Source: Ewingella americana
Lineage (GTDB): Bacteria > Pseudomonadota > Gammaproteobacteria > Enterobacterales > Enterobacteriaceae
Assembly (NCBI RefSeq): GCF_006438725.1
Contig: NZ_RCZD01000002.1
Coordinates: 249,294 to 313,293, forward strand
DNA: 64,000 nucleotides
Direction: 5' to 3'
Both the position numbers and the translations under genes were made by a program. Shown here one piece after another: positions 45,369-55,068 of this stretch (position 1 is the first letter of the stretch; every line of letters starts with the position of its first letter). The notes below the pieces were generated by a model that saw only the letters and a program-made list of their open reading frames with translations, was not told the origin of the DNA and made no database searches.

Positions 45369-46418
45369 ATGATTTTAAAGCAAAGAAATGTCAGTCTTGA
45401 TTTTTTCCGTGGTGCAATGGCTTTGATGGTCAGTATGGGCCATTTTTTCTATTGGAATAACAAACCTTACTTCCCATTTTCTTTCATACTTGCTGTGGAC
45501 TTTTTTTTAGTGCTCAGCGGGTTTGTTATTGCTTCATCTGTCCTTAAAAGAGATACGTTTGACCCGTTAACTTTCGCTAAACAACGGTACTTAAGATTAG
45601 CTCCCGTATATTTCTTTTGCGTAATTATAAGCATTCCAATATGTATGTTATGGGATAAAACACCATTACCAAACCTTGCTGATATTGTTAAAGTATTTAC
45701 TCTTTCTCAAATGCTGCCATTTAATGATAAAAGCCAATTCCCAATGATCACATTAAATCCAATTGGCATAGCTTACACCATTTCAGCAGAATTATGGGTT
45801 GGTATTATTTTATTCCCAATAATTTACTTTTTGAAAAAGCATTCAGAAATACTTTTATTGCCATTTCTTCTTATTGTAGTTTGTTCCTGTCTTCTAAAAA
45901 TAAGTATTGATTCTCCAGACTTCATGAACCTTCATTACGCCATGGTTAACAAATTCCTATACTGGGGAATGCTAAGGTGTCTAATGGATTACTCTATTGG
46001 CATAGCAGCCTTCATCATTATTTCAAGGTCATCTTCAAACAGATGCTTTTATCGTGAAAGTGCATTACAAGTATTATGCATTGTCGCGTTTACCTATTTT
46101 TTCCTAAAAATAGACTATGGCAGGCAGAATGAGATTTTCGCGCCTTTATTATTTTCTATTTTCATCTCCTCAATTTCAAAAGGTTATGGAATAGTAGCTA
46201 AAATAACCAATAATAAGATTGGTAAGTTCATGGGTGACATATCGTATCCATACTATTTAATACACCCTATTTTTATATTTATCTTTATAAATATTTTTAA
46301 ATATCCTGTTAGCAATCATATAGCTGTCATAGTCATGATATCATCTATTATTTCGGCATATTTTATAAATAAATTTATCGAGAAAAAATCAATAAATTAC
46401 TTCATGGAAAGTAAATGA
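45369..46418 (+). CDS. Acyltransferase family 3 membrane protein
   Basis: A 349-residue protein with about ten membrane segments and the family's N-terminal SLDFFRGAMALMVSMGHFFYW motif and AVDFFLVLSGFVIASSVLKRD. KQRYLRLAPVYFF matches the RxxRIxPxY-like motif. It probably adds an acyl group to a surface sugar. Strong AT bias and an island location suggest recent acquisition. A different protein from the acyltransferase at 39249. The 290-bp gap between its start and the dehydrogenase start has no gene. Confidence 0.85.
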   Translation: MILKQRNVSLDFFRGAMALMVSMGHFFYWNNKPYFPFSFILAVDFFLVLSGFVIASSVLKRDTFDPLTFAKQRYLRLAPVYFFCVIISIPICMLWDKTPLPNLADIVKVFTLSQMLPFNDKSQFPMITLNPIGIAYTISAELWVGIILFPIIYFLKKHSEILLLPFLLIVVCSCLLKISIDSPDFMNLHYAMVNKFLYWGMLRCLMDYSIGIAAFIIISRSSSNRCFYRESALQVLCIVAFTYFFLKIDYGRQNEIFAPLLFSIFISSISKGYGIVAKITNNKIGKFMGDISYPYYLIHPIFIFIFINIFKYPVSNHIAVIVMISSIISAYFINKFIEKKSINYFMESK

Positions 46419-46448
46419 TTTAATTTGACATTTGTTTTATTAATAATT

Positions 46449-46479
46449 AACAACACCCATAAGCTGGGTGTTGTTAATT
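46449..46479 (+). terminator. Rho-independent terminator
   Basis: An 11-bp stem AACAACACCCA/TGGGTGTTGTT with a TAAGC loop, followed by AATTT, 30 bases after the acyltransferase stop. Confidence 0.85.
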
Positions 46480-46518
46480 TAACCACCACAGCCATTAAGC
46501 CGCTGGCGGGCTAGTAAA

Positions 46519-47003
46519 TTAATGAAAGAACTGAATATCGTCAGTTGCGAACAACCGAAGTTCCTGTCTTTTAATGTCATCATATTCCTTAGATCCTAGT
46601 ACGAATTTCAAGCTTTCACGGTATGTTACCGCTGCTTCCACCGGACAAACTAAGCGTATCGAGCCAAATGAAAACATCGTCATACCATCGAAAAGGTAAA
46701 ACTTATTATCTGACGATTTTTCATGATGCCAACTTTTCTGTATAAAAACCTCTTCTGGATATGAATCGTAAGTCACCGCGTATTTATAGGGCTGAATGTC
46801 AATAATATCGATGATTTTCACTGTAAAATTTGTCCGCATAGCGGGAATGACAGGCAAAAAATTGATAGTATAAAAAGTACTCCAACCCCAGCGCCTCCGA
46901 TTCCAATGATTTGTTTTACTAGGCTGGCTCCCTTTGCCATCCCAATGAATACCACACACGGGATAAGCGATGTAACAAGCACTATGACACTGAGTATTAT
47001 CAC
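46519..47003 (-). pseudogene. Frameshifted small membrane-protein gene
   Basis: Frame A begins at GTG 47003 (MIILSVIVLVTSLIPCVVFIGM) with two membrane segments and stops at about 46818 (CGQILQ). Frame B continues with KIIDIIDIQPYKYAVTYDSYPEEVFIQKSW and ends at 46519. The two parts read as one two-membrane-segment protein with a soluble C-terminal domain, interrupted near an A/T run at about 46830. I do not recognise the family. Its partner upstream is broken in the same way. Confidence 0.5.
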
Positions 47004-47018
47004 ATCTTTAAGTTGAGA

Positions 47019-47484
47019 CTAGCTGTCTGTATCCGGTAGAAAAGTCAGGTTATATAGTAATAAGGAAAGGGGGGGAACATATAACCATGATAGAAGTCCT
47101 AAAAGAAATTGTGTGCCAGCATGCACACGCAGTTTAAATTTTGTCAGGTCCCACCCTTCCATAAATTTGGTCCGTTTAATAAGATGGTCGTCACCTGACG
47201 CAGTATCTAATGCTGTACAACATACTTGGTCCAAAGCTCACTATCAGTGATGCGAGAATCCCGCAGATACTAGAAATACGAACACCGGTAGCCGTTAAAT
47301 AGTCAAACAAAGGAGTACCGAAAATAACTGCGTACTGTAGAACGCTGAAAGCCAGAATAAGTACCAAAAACAGCAGCGCACTCTTCAGCGTAAAGAATAT
47401 CCATTTTCTTAGCCCGAGCCCAATATACCTGTTGCGCCTGAACGCCCCTTTGTAGTCCCTTATGAACTTTGCCATGCCTTGCAA
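47019..47484 (-). pseudogene. Frameshifted membrane-protein gene
   Basis: Frame 1 runs from ATG 47484 (MQGMAKFIRDYKGAFRRNRYIG) through two membrane segments to IRYCVR near 47191. A second frame carries on with DDHLIKRTKFMEGWDLTKFKLRVHAGTQFLLGLLSW to 47019. A single frameshift near 47195 would join them into a three-segment membrane protein of about 150 residues. The family is unknown. It lies directly upstream of the next broken membrane gene on the same strand. Confidence 0.5.
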
Positions 47485-47597
47485 CCTTGAGCTTAAATCG
47501 TCCCTTATAATTGCATAGATTGCCTGTTATTGGGTATCTATTGAGAGCCGTTGTGAAAGTGGCTCCTGGTACGATTCCTAGATACTAAGGAGTCATG

Positions 47598-47887
47598 ATG
47601 CTTAGTTATCGCACCGGTGGTCCCAGAGAGCTGCCGCCACGCAATGTTAAGAGGTTTTTAAGGGGTGCAGCACGTTCCAGTTACCACCAAACCAAAGAAG
47701 AAGCATTGCGCGCATTCGTTTACCGGAAAATATTTCAGCTTGAAAAATTCAGCTTACCAAAGAAACGGGCCGCATGTGTCTGGGAGGCTTGCGAGATGTC
47801 GGTCTTATCTCCAATGGGTATCACTGCGAGGTGGCAATCCCGCCAGAAGATGAGCCATCCTTAGCTTCTCAGGAGGCGAGCCAATAG
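47598..47887 (+). pseudogene. Phage-like small gene with a probable frameshift
   Basis: A strong start AAGGAGTCATG-ATG at 47595/47598 opens a frame MLSYRTGGPRELPPRNVKRFLRG... to 47864. Near 47780 a neighbouring frame gives CLGGLRDVGLISNGYHCEVAIPPEDEP and ends in a stop at 47887, which reads like the natural C-terminus. No recognised family; the size and spacing to the next genes suggest a phage-type small gene cassette. Confidence 0.4.
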
Positions 47888-47915
47888 CTTCTAATTACAG
47901 CTGGAGTGAATACTG

Positions 47916-48224
47916 ATGTCTGAAACAACTAAAACTGATATTGCAGCGCTGAAGGGAAAGCAGGTGCCGAAATACTGGACAGTAGTTTCAGGCTTTAAAA
48001 CAGTGCTGAAGCACAGCAAAGAAGACGCAGAATATTATTTGCGCAATGTTAATGGACTGTTTATCGAAGAATTATGCACCGCCCCGCAAAAGCCAGTCGT
48101 GACCGATTCAATGGCGCTGGTATTCCACAAGGTGCTCAATGATGGCAGAATAGGCCATAGTGATTTGGAGGAAATTAAAGTTAGCCTGCGTGCTACGCTG
48201 GGCAGTTATGAGAGTGGTGAGTGA
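47916..48224 (+). CDS. Hypothetical protein (102 aa)
   Basis: A 102-residue acidic soluble protein (MSETTKTDIAALKGKQVPKYWTVV) without signal peptide or membrane segment. GGAG precedes the ATG by 11 bases. It lies between two other small genes with good ribosome-binding sites in the same direction. I do not recognise the family. Confidence 0.55.
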   Translation: MSETTKTDIAALKGKQVPKYWTVVSGFKTVLKHSKEDAEYYLRNVNGLFIEELCTAPQKPVVTDSMALVFHKVLNDGRIGHSDLEEIKVSLRATLGSYESGE

Positions 48225-48254
48225 TGGTAAGCTTCTCGCTCTAAGGAGGGAGCC

Positions 48255-48422
48255 ATGAACATGAAAGAAAAGTGCCAGACATGCAATAGGAAAATGAGTA
48301 AGACAATTTCCATTGGAACTCTAGGTGGAACACTTGAAGTAGCAAAAATTTTGATTAAAGAAATGGCGTTTTTCATTTCTAGTGTGCTTGAAAATCGCAA
48401 AACTTCTGTAGTATTCCCCTGA
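48255..48422 (+). CDS. Small protein (55 aa) with Cys pair, strong ribosome-binding site
   Basis: TAAGGAGGGAGCC precedes ATG 48255, a near-ideal Shine-Dalgarno. The protein is MNMKEKCQTCNRKMSKTISI... with a CxxC pair (Cys7 and Cys10) near the N terminus, a possible half zinc site, and a hydrophobic C-terminal part. It may be the 5' part of a longer gene that was cut. The overlapping minus-strand frames are probably shadows. Confidence 0.45.
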   Translation: MNMKEKCQTCNRKMSKTISIGTLGGTLEVAKILIKEMAFFISSVLENRKTSVVFP

Positions 48423-48602
48423 ATCAATTGAACCCTTACTGATAATATCGACGCTGAAAATACGCGAGCTTGGATATTTGTTAAAGTCCGCGTTTGGCAC
48501 AAAGCCGTCCACAGGAAGAACCCTAGTCGCCTAAGGGCTGTGAGTTCAACGGGTCGATGCAACGCTATCCTTAAACGAGGAGAACATTTCGCCTGAAACA
48601 AT

Positions 48603-48976
48603 TCACCGCAGGTCGTCATAAAAATCCCCATCAATGTTGCACTGATAATACCTGTCCGCTTTGACATAATAGCGCTTCCCGTTAAAGTCCATCACCGGCA
48701 TCGCTTTATTATGAGCATGCGTGACAAGGGCTTCTACCACCACATACCGATTTCCTATTTCACGATAATAGGTGTCGTTAAATAGCCAGTACGTCAAGCC
48801 GCTGACCACGCTCATTTCCGCTGCTGAAGGAGGGGCGGTAAACGATGCTACTGCTCCTGGCATTGGGATAGCAGGGGTGGCATGGGGCCAGAAGGGCCAG
48901 CGCCGTCGAAGGGAACGGCGTAGACGGCAGCAGATATGCTTAAAAGAAACAGCGTACAGGCAAAAGTTTTTTTCAT
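48603..48976 (-). pseudogene. Small secreted protein gene with a frameshift
   Basis: ATG 48976 is preceded by GGGAG and begins a signal peptide (MKKTFACTLFLLSISAAVYA). The frame stops near 48850 after PPLLSQCQEQ. A second frame continues IPMPGAVASFTAPPSAAEMSVVSGLTYWL...YYQCNIDGDFYDDLR to 48603. Joined, they form an exported protein of about 120 residues with no recognised family. It follows the RND outer-membrane channel gene on the same strand by about 95 bp, so it may have been its last gene. Confidence 0.6.
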
Positions 48977-49070
48977 AAAAAACTCCCGATTTCTTAATTA
49001 TTCACAGATTCATTACTCAGGCAGATAACGGCCAGCCCTCTCAGAATTATTGTCTGGCTGGCAGATGTCC

Positions 49071-50498
49071 TCAGTGTTTAATATCCGATTCTGTCAGTGC
49101 GGTTCCTCCTCCCATAACTTTATATAGCGTTATCAGGTTTTCGTAATATTCCTGCTGAGTACTAATAAGTGACGTCCTCGCTGTATAAAGCGTACGCTGA
49201 GCAATGAGTGCGTTTAGCCAGCTATCGACCCCATTTCGGTAGCGAAGGTCCGCCAGGTTGTAATAGTTTTCAGCGGAATTCACGTAATTCTGTTGGCCGG
49301 TGAGTTGATCATCTATGGTGCCTTGTCGTGCCAGCGCATTTGCTACCTCCTGGAACGCCGTCTGAACCGCCTTGTCGTATGCCGCCACGTAATATTCCTT
49401 TTGGGCTTTTGTGTAATTCAACTGCGAGGTGTTGTAGCCGCCAGAAAAAATGGGCAGAGAGATGCTGGGAGAGAATGACCAGACTCCGGCCCCATGCTTA
49501 AACAGAGATGAAAGGTCGGAACTGGCGGCTCCGCCACTTGCAGTAAGTGAAATGCTGGGAAAGAAATTTGCCCGGGCAGCGCCGATGCTGGCATTGGCAG
49601 ACTTAAGGTTATGCTCAGCCTCGAGAACGTCAGGCCGATTAAGTAAAACGTCAGATGATATGCTCGCCGGTATTTCTCGGAATGCATGGGAAAGTGTATC
49701 AATGCCTTCAGGTAAAAGGTCGTCGGGAACTCTTTTTCCGACGACAAGATTGAGTGCATTTTTGTCCTGAGCCACGCTGGTTGTATAACTGGCCACATCC
49801 GCAAGCGCAGACTGATACGTGGTATCTGCGGAAGAAACGTCCACCATTGATACAGTTCCATAACGAAGCTGAGCCTGCGTAACGTGTAATGACTGACGTG
49901 CACTTTCAGCGGTTTGTTTTGCAACTGCAAGATTGCTTCGGTCTGCAGCGAGTGTCAGCCAGTAGTCAACAGTGTTATAAAGCACGGTCAGGCGGGTACT
50001 TCGTGCTCCCTGAAGCGTACTGAGATACGTCTCATACTGCTCACGTGTCAAACTCTGATTCTTACCAAACAAATCGAGTTCAAAGGAGCTGACACTGGCA
50101 TCTCCCTCATAACTTGAGCTCAGTGCGGTCTTGTTACCCTCGCCTGCGAGCGAACGGGAGCGACTTCCGCTGAGTTCAGAGTTTACGGTCGGAAAGAGAT
50201 TTGAGCGCTCTTCTCCATACTGAGCCCGGGCGGCTTTCACGCTGGCAACGGCCTCGCGCAGGTCCCGGCTGCTATCAAGCGACATCGCCACAACCTGCCG
50301 GAGCCGGGCATCCTGAATATAATCATACCAACCTGTCTCACTATAGTTACCTGCACGGGCATTGCCCAGACTGGCATAACCTTCCCCCTGCGGGGACGTT
50401 GCCGGGACAGATAACTCCGGCCGCTTGTAATCTGGATCCAATGAAATGCAACCAGCCAGCAAGAGTGGGGAACATAAAATCAGAAGCTTGAAGGTCAT
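49071..50498 (-). CDS. RND outer-membrane channel lipoprotein (TolC/OprM-like, NodT family)
   Basis: The outer-membrane duct of the pump. ATG 50498 follows AAGGAGAATAAA. The lipoprotein signal peptide MTFKLLILCSPLLLAGC gives Cys17. Two OEP repeats of the TolC fold span about residues 60-460, with alpha-barrel coiled-coil segments (DLREAVASVKAARAQYG, YYEN-LITLYKVMGGG at the C terminus). The gene starts just after the stop codon of the RND pump gene. Three genes in order MFP, RND, OMF form one operon. Confidence 0.95.
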   Translation of the reverse strand: MTFKLLILCSPLLLAGCISLDPDYKRPELSVPATSPQGEGYASLGNARAGNYSETGWYDYIQDARLRQVVAMSLDSSRDLREAVASVKAARAQYGEERSNLFPTVNSELSGSRSRSLAGEGNKTALSSSYEGDASVSSFELDLFGKNQSLTREQYETYLSTLQGARSTRLTVLYNTVDYWLTLAADRSNLAVAKQTAESARQSLHVTQAQLRYGTVSMVDVSSADTTYQSALADVASYTTSVAQDKNALNLVVGKRVPDDLLPEGIDTLSHAFREIPASISSDVLLNRPDVLEAEHNLKSANASIGAARANFFPSISLTASGGAASSDLSSLFKHGAGVWSFSPSISLPIFSGGYNTSQLNYTKAQKEYYVAAYDKAVQTAFQEVANALARQGTIDDQLTGQQNYVNSAENYYNLADLRYRNGVDSWLNALIAQRTLYTARTSLISTQQEYYENLITLYKVMGGGTALTESDIKH

Positions 50499-50499
50499 T

Positions 50500-53400
50500 T
50501 TATTCTCCTTTCTCTTCAGCGGCACCACGTACGTCTTTACGATCAGCCGGCACTCCCGGGACGATGCGTCTTACCAGAACGAAGAACAGAGGGACCAGGA
50601 ATATGGCCAGAAGAGTGGCAGTGATCGTTCCGCCAACGATGCCTGTGCCTATTGCAACCCGGCTGTTTGCTCCCGCACCGGAAGACACGGCCAGCGGCAA
50701 TACACCCGCGGTAAAAGCAAGGGACGTCATGATTATCGGGCGCAGGCGCATGGTCGCTGCATGAATAGCTGAATGGATCAGATCTTCTCCTTTGCGATAA
50801 TTCGCCTCGGCGAACTCCACGATGAGGATCGCATTTTTGGCGGAAAGCCCAATGATGGTCAGTAGCGCAACCTGGAAATAAACATCATTTTCCAGCCCGC
50901 GCAGGGTGACAGCCAGGAGGGAACCCAAGACGCCAAGCGGAACGACCATCATGACGGAAAAAGGGACTGACCAACTTTCATAAAGGGCGGCGAGGCACAG
51001 AAACACCACAATCAAAGAAATGCCGTACAGGGACATGGCCTGATTGCCGGAGAGTTTTTCCTGATAGGAAAGGTCTGACCAGGAATACGTCACACCGGGA
51101 GGCAATTTGCTGGCCAGTTTCTCCATTGCGGCCATCGCATCACCGGAACTGCTGCCAGAAGATGCACTTCCCTGAATTTCATAAGAGGAAAGTCCATTGA
51201 AACGTGACAGTGAATCCGCGCCGAACACCCAGTGAGAAGATGCAAAAGAAGAAAACGGTACCATCGTGTTATTACCATTACTGTCGGTCCCGCGAACAAA
51301 CCATTGGTCGATATCCTCCGGTTTTCCGCGATGTATTGCATCACCCTGCATATAGACTTTTTTCACGCGGCCGCGGTCAACGAAGTCATTAATATAGGTT
51401 CCCCCGATGGCAGCACTTAACGTGTCGTTAATATCACTGACCGATATGCCAAGAGATTGCGCCTTCGCATCATCAATATCGACCTGGAGTTGAGGAAGGT
51501 CAGGCAGGGTGTTCGCACGGACATTACTGAGAGTCGGGTCTTTAGCCGCCTCGGCAATCAGGTTATCCCGAAGCTTAATCAGCGTACTGCTATCAGTACC
51601 GGCGCGCGACTGCAGCTCGAAAGTGAAACCATTTGACTGCCCGAGTCCGGAAACGGCCGGTGGTGTCAGTACAAAAATCTGCGCATCCCTAATCCCCGCC
51701 AGGTTCATCATGGCGCGTCCGGCAATGGCGTCAGCACTATTGTGGCTTCCTTTACGATCATCCCAGTTTTTGAGGGAAACAAAACCGACGCCAGCATTCT
51801 GACCGCTTCCCCCAAAGCTGAAACCGTCAACAAGCATGCTGACATTAACGTTATCTTTCTCTTTGGTTTGAAAATACTGCTGTATCGCTTTGCGCACCTC
51901 CCGGGTGCGATTTTCAGTCGCGCCGGGAGCCAGCGTGTATTGCACCATGATATATCCCTGGTCTTCAGTCGGGAGAAACCCGGTGGGCAGCCGCATGTAC
52001 ATAACGGCACATCCCAGTAGGATCACACCGTATAGAATGAAGAATCGTATCTGGCCGTGAACCACATGGCTGACGCCATTCTGGTATCGTCCCTGAATTG
52101 CGCTGTACTTGCGGTTAAACCAGCCAAAGAAACCTTTATCAACACTTTGCTGGTTATGGGGTTTCAGCAATGTTGCACATAGTGCAGGTGTGAGTGTGAG
52201 AGCCACTATCACAGACAGCACCATAGACGAGACGATGGTTATGGAAAATTGCCGGTAGATAACGCCCGTAGAGCCGCTGAAAAAGGTCATCGGCAGGAAA
52301 ACAGCGGAGAGTACCATCGCAATCCCTATGAGTGCTCCGGTGATCTCTCTCATCGATTTTTCAGTGGCTTCGCGTGGATGCAAATTTTCCTCACGCATCA
52401 CACGCTCAACGTTTTCGACGACGACGATCGCGTCATCCACCAGCAAACCTATCGCCAGCACGATGCCAAACATCGTCAGGGTATTGATGGAGTAGCCAAA
52501 TGCTGAAAGCACGCCAAACGTTCCCAATAGCACAACAGGAACAGCGATAGCCGGGATTAACGTAGTGCGAATATTCTGCAGGAATATAAACATTACGATG
52601 ATGACAAGCAGGATCGCCTCGACGAGGGTTTTAACCACTTCCTTAATGGACACTTTAACGAAGTCAGTACTGTCAAGGGGATAGGCCACGACATAGCCAG
52701 CCGGCATGTCTGCCTGAAATTCAGCCACTGTTTTTTTGACTTCTTCAGCCGTCGAAAGCGCATTAGCGCCCGATGCCAGCTGAACCGCAAGCCCTGCAGA
52801 GGGGTGGCCGTTTGCGAGGACGTTAACACTATAATCCTCATCACCCATTTCAACCCGGGCCACGTCAGAAAGACGCACAGCTGAACCATCAGCTTTACTC
52901 TTGATAACGATATGACGAAATTGCTCTGGTGTTTGAAGGCGTGAGCGCGAGCGGACTGTGGCGACTAATTGCTGCTCATTGTTTGACGGCGTCGCACCTA
53001 GCTGACCGGATGAGACCTGCGTGTTTTGGCTTTCAATGGCAGTCTGTACGTCAGAGGGCATGAGAGAAAAGGCAGCCAGTTTTACGGGGTCAAGCCAGAT
53101 GCGCATGGCGTATTCTGAGCCAAACACCTGTACGCCACCTACGCCTGAAACGCGTGCAAGAGAGTCTTGAATATTACTGACCAGATAGTCAGCCACATCG
53201 GCTGAGGTGCTTTTATCTGTCTTGTCATAAATCGCCATGATAAGCAGGAAGTCACTCTGCGCCTTTTCAACCGTCACGCCTTGTGATGTTACGGCGTCCG
53301 GCAGACGGCTTTCTGCCCGCTGAACTTTATTCTGAACCTGAACCTGAGCGATATCCGGATCGGTGCCCTGTTTAAAGGTAACCGTAATTTTAACCTGGCC

Positions 53401-53661
53401 CGTTGAAGCAGTACTTGACGATGAGAAATAAAGAAGGCCATCAAGACCGGTGAGTTCTTGCTCAATAACCTGGGTCACGCTGCTTTCGAGAGTTTCAGCT
53501 GATGCACCCGTGTAAGTTGCCTGGATACTAATCTGAGGCGGCGCCACGTCTGGATACTGGGCAATCGGCAGGTTGTTAATGCTGATAATACCCAACAGCA
53601 TGATGACGATTGCAATGACCCATGCAAATACAGGGCGTCTGATAAAAAACTGTGCCAGCAT
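50500..53661 (-). CDS. RND multidrug efflux pump, HAE1 family (AcrB/MexB/TtgB-like)
   Basis: A 1053-residue inner-membrane drug/proton antiporter. The N-terminal MLAQFFIRRPVFAWVIAIVIML is typical of AcrB-type proteins. The proton-relay aspartates lie in GLLVDDAIVVVENVERVM (about 405-422). The porter domain region FGSEYAMRIWLDP and the C-terminal GLSAKNAILIVEFA (about 938) contain the usual Lys of the relay. Twelve membrane segments are expected. It is flanked by the periplasmic adaptor gene and the channel gene; likely substrates are hydrophobic drugs, dyes and detergents. No dedicated regulator is adjacent. Confidence 0.97.
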   Translation of the reverse strand: MLAQFFIRRPVFAWVIAIVIMLLGIISINNLPIAQYPDVAPPQISIQATYTGASAETLESSVTQVIEQELTGLDGLLYFSSSSTASTGQVKITVTFKQGTDPDIAQVQVQNKVQRAESRLPDAVTSQGVTVEKAQSDFLLIMAIYDKTDKSTSADVADYLVSNIQDSLARVSGVGGVQVFGSEYAMRIWLDPVKLAAFSLMPSDVQTAIESQNTQVSSGQLGATPSNNEQQLVATVRSRSRLQTPEQFRHIVIKSKADGSAVRLSDVARVEMGDEDYSVNVLANGHPSAGLAVQLASGANALSTAEEVKKTVAEFQADMPAGYVVAYPLDSTDFVKVSIKEVVKTLVEAILLVIIVMFIFLQNIRTTLIPAIAVPVVLLGTFGVLSAFGYSINTLTMFGIVLAIGLLVDDAIVVVENVERVMREENLHPREATEKSMREITGALIGIAMVLSAVFLPMTFFSGSTGVIYRQFSITIVSSMVLSVIVALTLTPALCATLLKPHNQQSVDKGFFGWFNRKYSAIQGRYQNGVSHVVHGQIRFFILYGVILLGCAVMYMRLPTGFLPTEDQGYIMVQYTLAPGATENRTREVRKAIQQYFQTKEKDNVNVSMLVDGFSFGGSGQNAGVGFVSLKNWDDRKGSHNSADAIAGRAMMNLAGIRDAQIFVLTPPAVSGLGQSNGFTFELQSRAGTDSSTLIKLRDNLIAEAAKDPTLSNVRANTLPDLPQLQVDIDDAKAQSLGISVSDINDTLSAAIGGTYINDFVDRGRVKKVYMQGDAIHRGKPEDIDQWFVRGTDSNGNNTMVPFSSFASSHWVFGADSLSRFNGLSSYEIQGSASSGSSSGDAMAAMEKLASKLPPGVTYSWSDLSYQEKLSGNQAMSLYGISLIVVFLCLAALYESWSVPFSVMMVVPLGVLGSLLAVTLRGLENDVYFQVALLTIIGLSAKNAILIVEFAEANYRKGEDLIHSAIHAATMRLRPIIMTSLAFTAGVLPLAVSSGAGANSRVAIGTGIVGGTITATLLAIFLVPLFFVLVRRIVPGVPADRKDVRGAAEEKGE

Positions 53662-53663
53662 GC

Positions 53664-54824
53664 TTACTTGCCTCCGGTTACGTTGCTGGAAGCCTCGTTC
53701 GCAGCTGTGCTGCCAACCTCTGTTGTTTTAACGTCCATACCGGCCTGAACCTTGCCAGTCCCCTCCGTTATCAGACGTTCACCCGCCTGAAGGCCGCTGG
53801 TAATCAGCCATTTATTGCCCACCACGCCTTCAGTGGTTACCTGCCGACTTTCAACTTTATTGTCTTTACCGACCACCAGGGCAATGGCATCGCCTTTGGC
53901 GTCACGCGTAATACCCTGCTGAGGAGCCAAAATGGCATCATGGCGTACTCCCTGGCTCACGGCTGCCCTGACGTACATGCCCGGAAGGAGTTCATGTTCC
54001 TGGTTCGGGAAAACGGCTCTGAGCGTGACGGAGCCCGTAGATTCATCGACTGACACCTCCGCCAGCTCAAGCTTACCGACGTGCTGGTATTTTGTGCCAT
54101 CTTCCAACGTTACAGTGACGGGTACAGTTTCTTCTTTTTGGCCTGAGCGTTGCTGTTTTCTCAGTTTCAAAAGCTGCGTGCTGGACTGAGTCAAATCGAC
54201 ATAAATAGGGTCTAGTACTCTGATGGTTGCCAGAGCATCGGTCTGGCTCGCGGTGACTAATGCACCTGGGGTAACTGATGAAATACCGATACGGCCTGAA
54301 ATTGGCGCTTTTATCTGGGTATATTCAAGATCAAGGCGGGCGCTTTGCGCAGCCGCCCGGTACTGCGCCACCGATGCAACATTCTGCTGGTAGGTCGCTT
54401 CGGCGTCGTCTGCATCTTGACGGGTTACGCCCTTTTCTCGGAGCAACGCGGCGTAGCGTTCAGCTTTAAGCTTGCTGCTTTTCACCACGGCAATGGCATT
54501 ATTCATTTGCGCAACCGCTTCATCATAACTGGCCTGATAGGTGGCTGGATCAATCTGATAAAGAACCTGGCCTGCCTGAACTTCGTCCCCTTCCGTGAAG
54601 AGTCTTTTCTTTATGATGCCACCGACCTGTGGCCTGACATCAGAAACCATCGTTCCGGTGACGCGTCCTGAAAGTTCACTATAGAGGGTCACTGATTCAG
54701 ACTTTAGGGTGACGACGCCCACGTCTGTAGGCATAGAATCCATCCCCGGCATTCCGGCATTCTTCTGGTCACAACTGACGGTCAAAAGCACGAGTCCTGT
54801 TATAAATAATTTTTTGTAAAGCAT
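53664..54824 (-). CDS. RND periplasmic adaptor lipoprotein (AcrA/MexA-like)
   Basis: A membrane-fusion protein of 386 residues with a lipobox ending at Cys18 (LLTVSC). Order: barrel-sandwich/lipoyl half (VRPQVGGIIKKRLFTEGDEVQAGQVLYQID), coiled-coil hairpin (ATYQQNVASVAQYRAAAQSARLDLEYTQ), second lipoyl half (IKAPISGRIG), then beta-barrel and C-terminal membrane-proximal domain. It bridges the RND pump and the OMF channel. It begins the operon. Confidence 0.96.
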   Translation of the reverse strand: MLYKKLFITGLVLLTVSCDQKNAGMPGMDSMPTDVGVVTLKSESVTLYSELSGRVTGTMVSDVRPQVGGIIKKRLFTEGDEVQAGQVLYQIDPATYQASYDEAVAQMNNAIAVVKSSKLKAERYAALLREKGVTRQDADDAEATYQQNVASVAQYRAAAQSARLDLEYTQIKAPISGRIGISSVTPGALVTASQTDALATIRVLDPIYVDLTQSSTQLLKLRKQQRSGQKEETVPVTVTLEDGTKYQHVGKLELAEVSVDESTGSVTLRAVFPNQEHELLPGMYVRAAVSQGVRHDAILAPQQGITRDAKGDAIALVVGKDNKVESRQVTTEGVVGNKWLITSGLQAGERLITEGTGKVQAGMDVKTTEVGSTAANEASSNVTGGK

Positions 54825-54842
54825 ACGCAGACAGACCCTTAG

Positions 54843-54895
54843 TGAACGTTCATTCTCAATCTGAAACTTTATCAGTCCACATAAAAAACGTACGT
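54843..54895. promoter_or_regulatory. Palindromes upstream of the RND operon
   Basis: TGAACGTTCA (54843-54852) lies 19 bp before the adaptor start and ACGTACGT (54888-54895) about 64 bp before it. Such palindromes are typical of TetR/AcrR-type binding sites, but no regulator gene is adjacent. The rest of the 200-bp gap to the MipA gene holds no clear ORF. Confidence 0.4.
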
Positions 54896-55068
54896 CAGTA
54901 ATACGAAAAGAGCCTGCGCGAAAAGTGAAAGTTGAAGGATGAGGAGAGGAATATCAGAAGGGGTTTGACAGGATACTGTTAGGTAATATCAAGAATGCGA
55001 AAGGGGTCTGTGCAAGACAAAAACTCTCATGCAAGATGCACAAACTTTACTCTGCTGGTGGATCCGTC

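Noticed and set aside
48206-48667. 153-codon minus-strand frame
   Set aside because: It overlaps a small plus-strand gene with a near-ideal ribosome-binding site, lacks its own, and reads as low-quality sequence; a second overlapping minus frame (48321-48512) is also unsupported.
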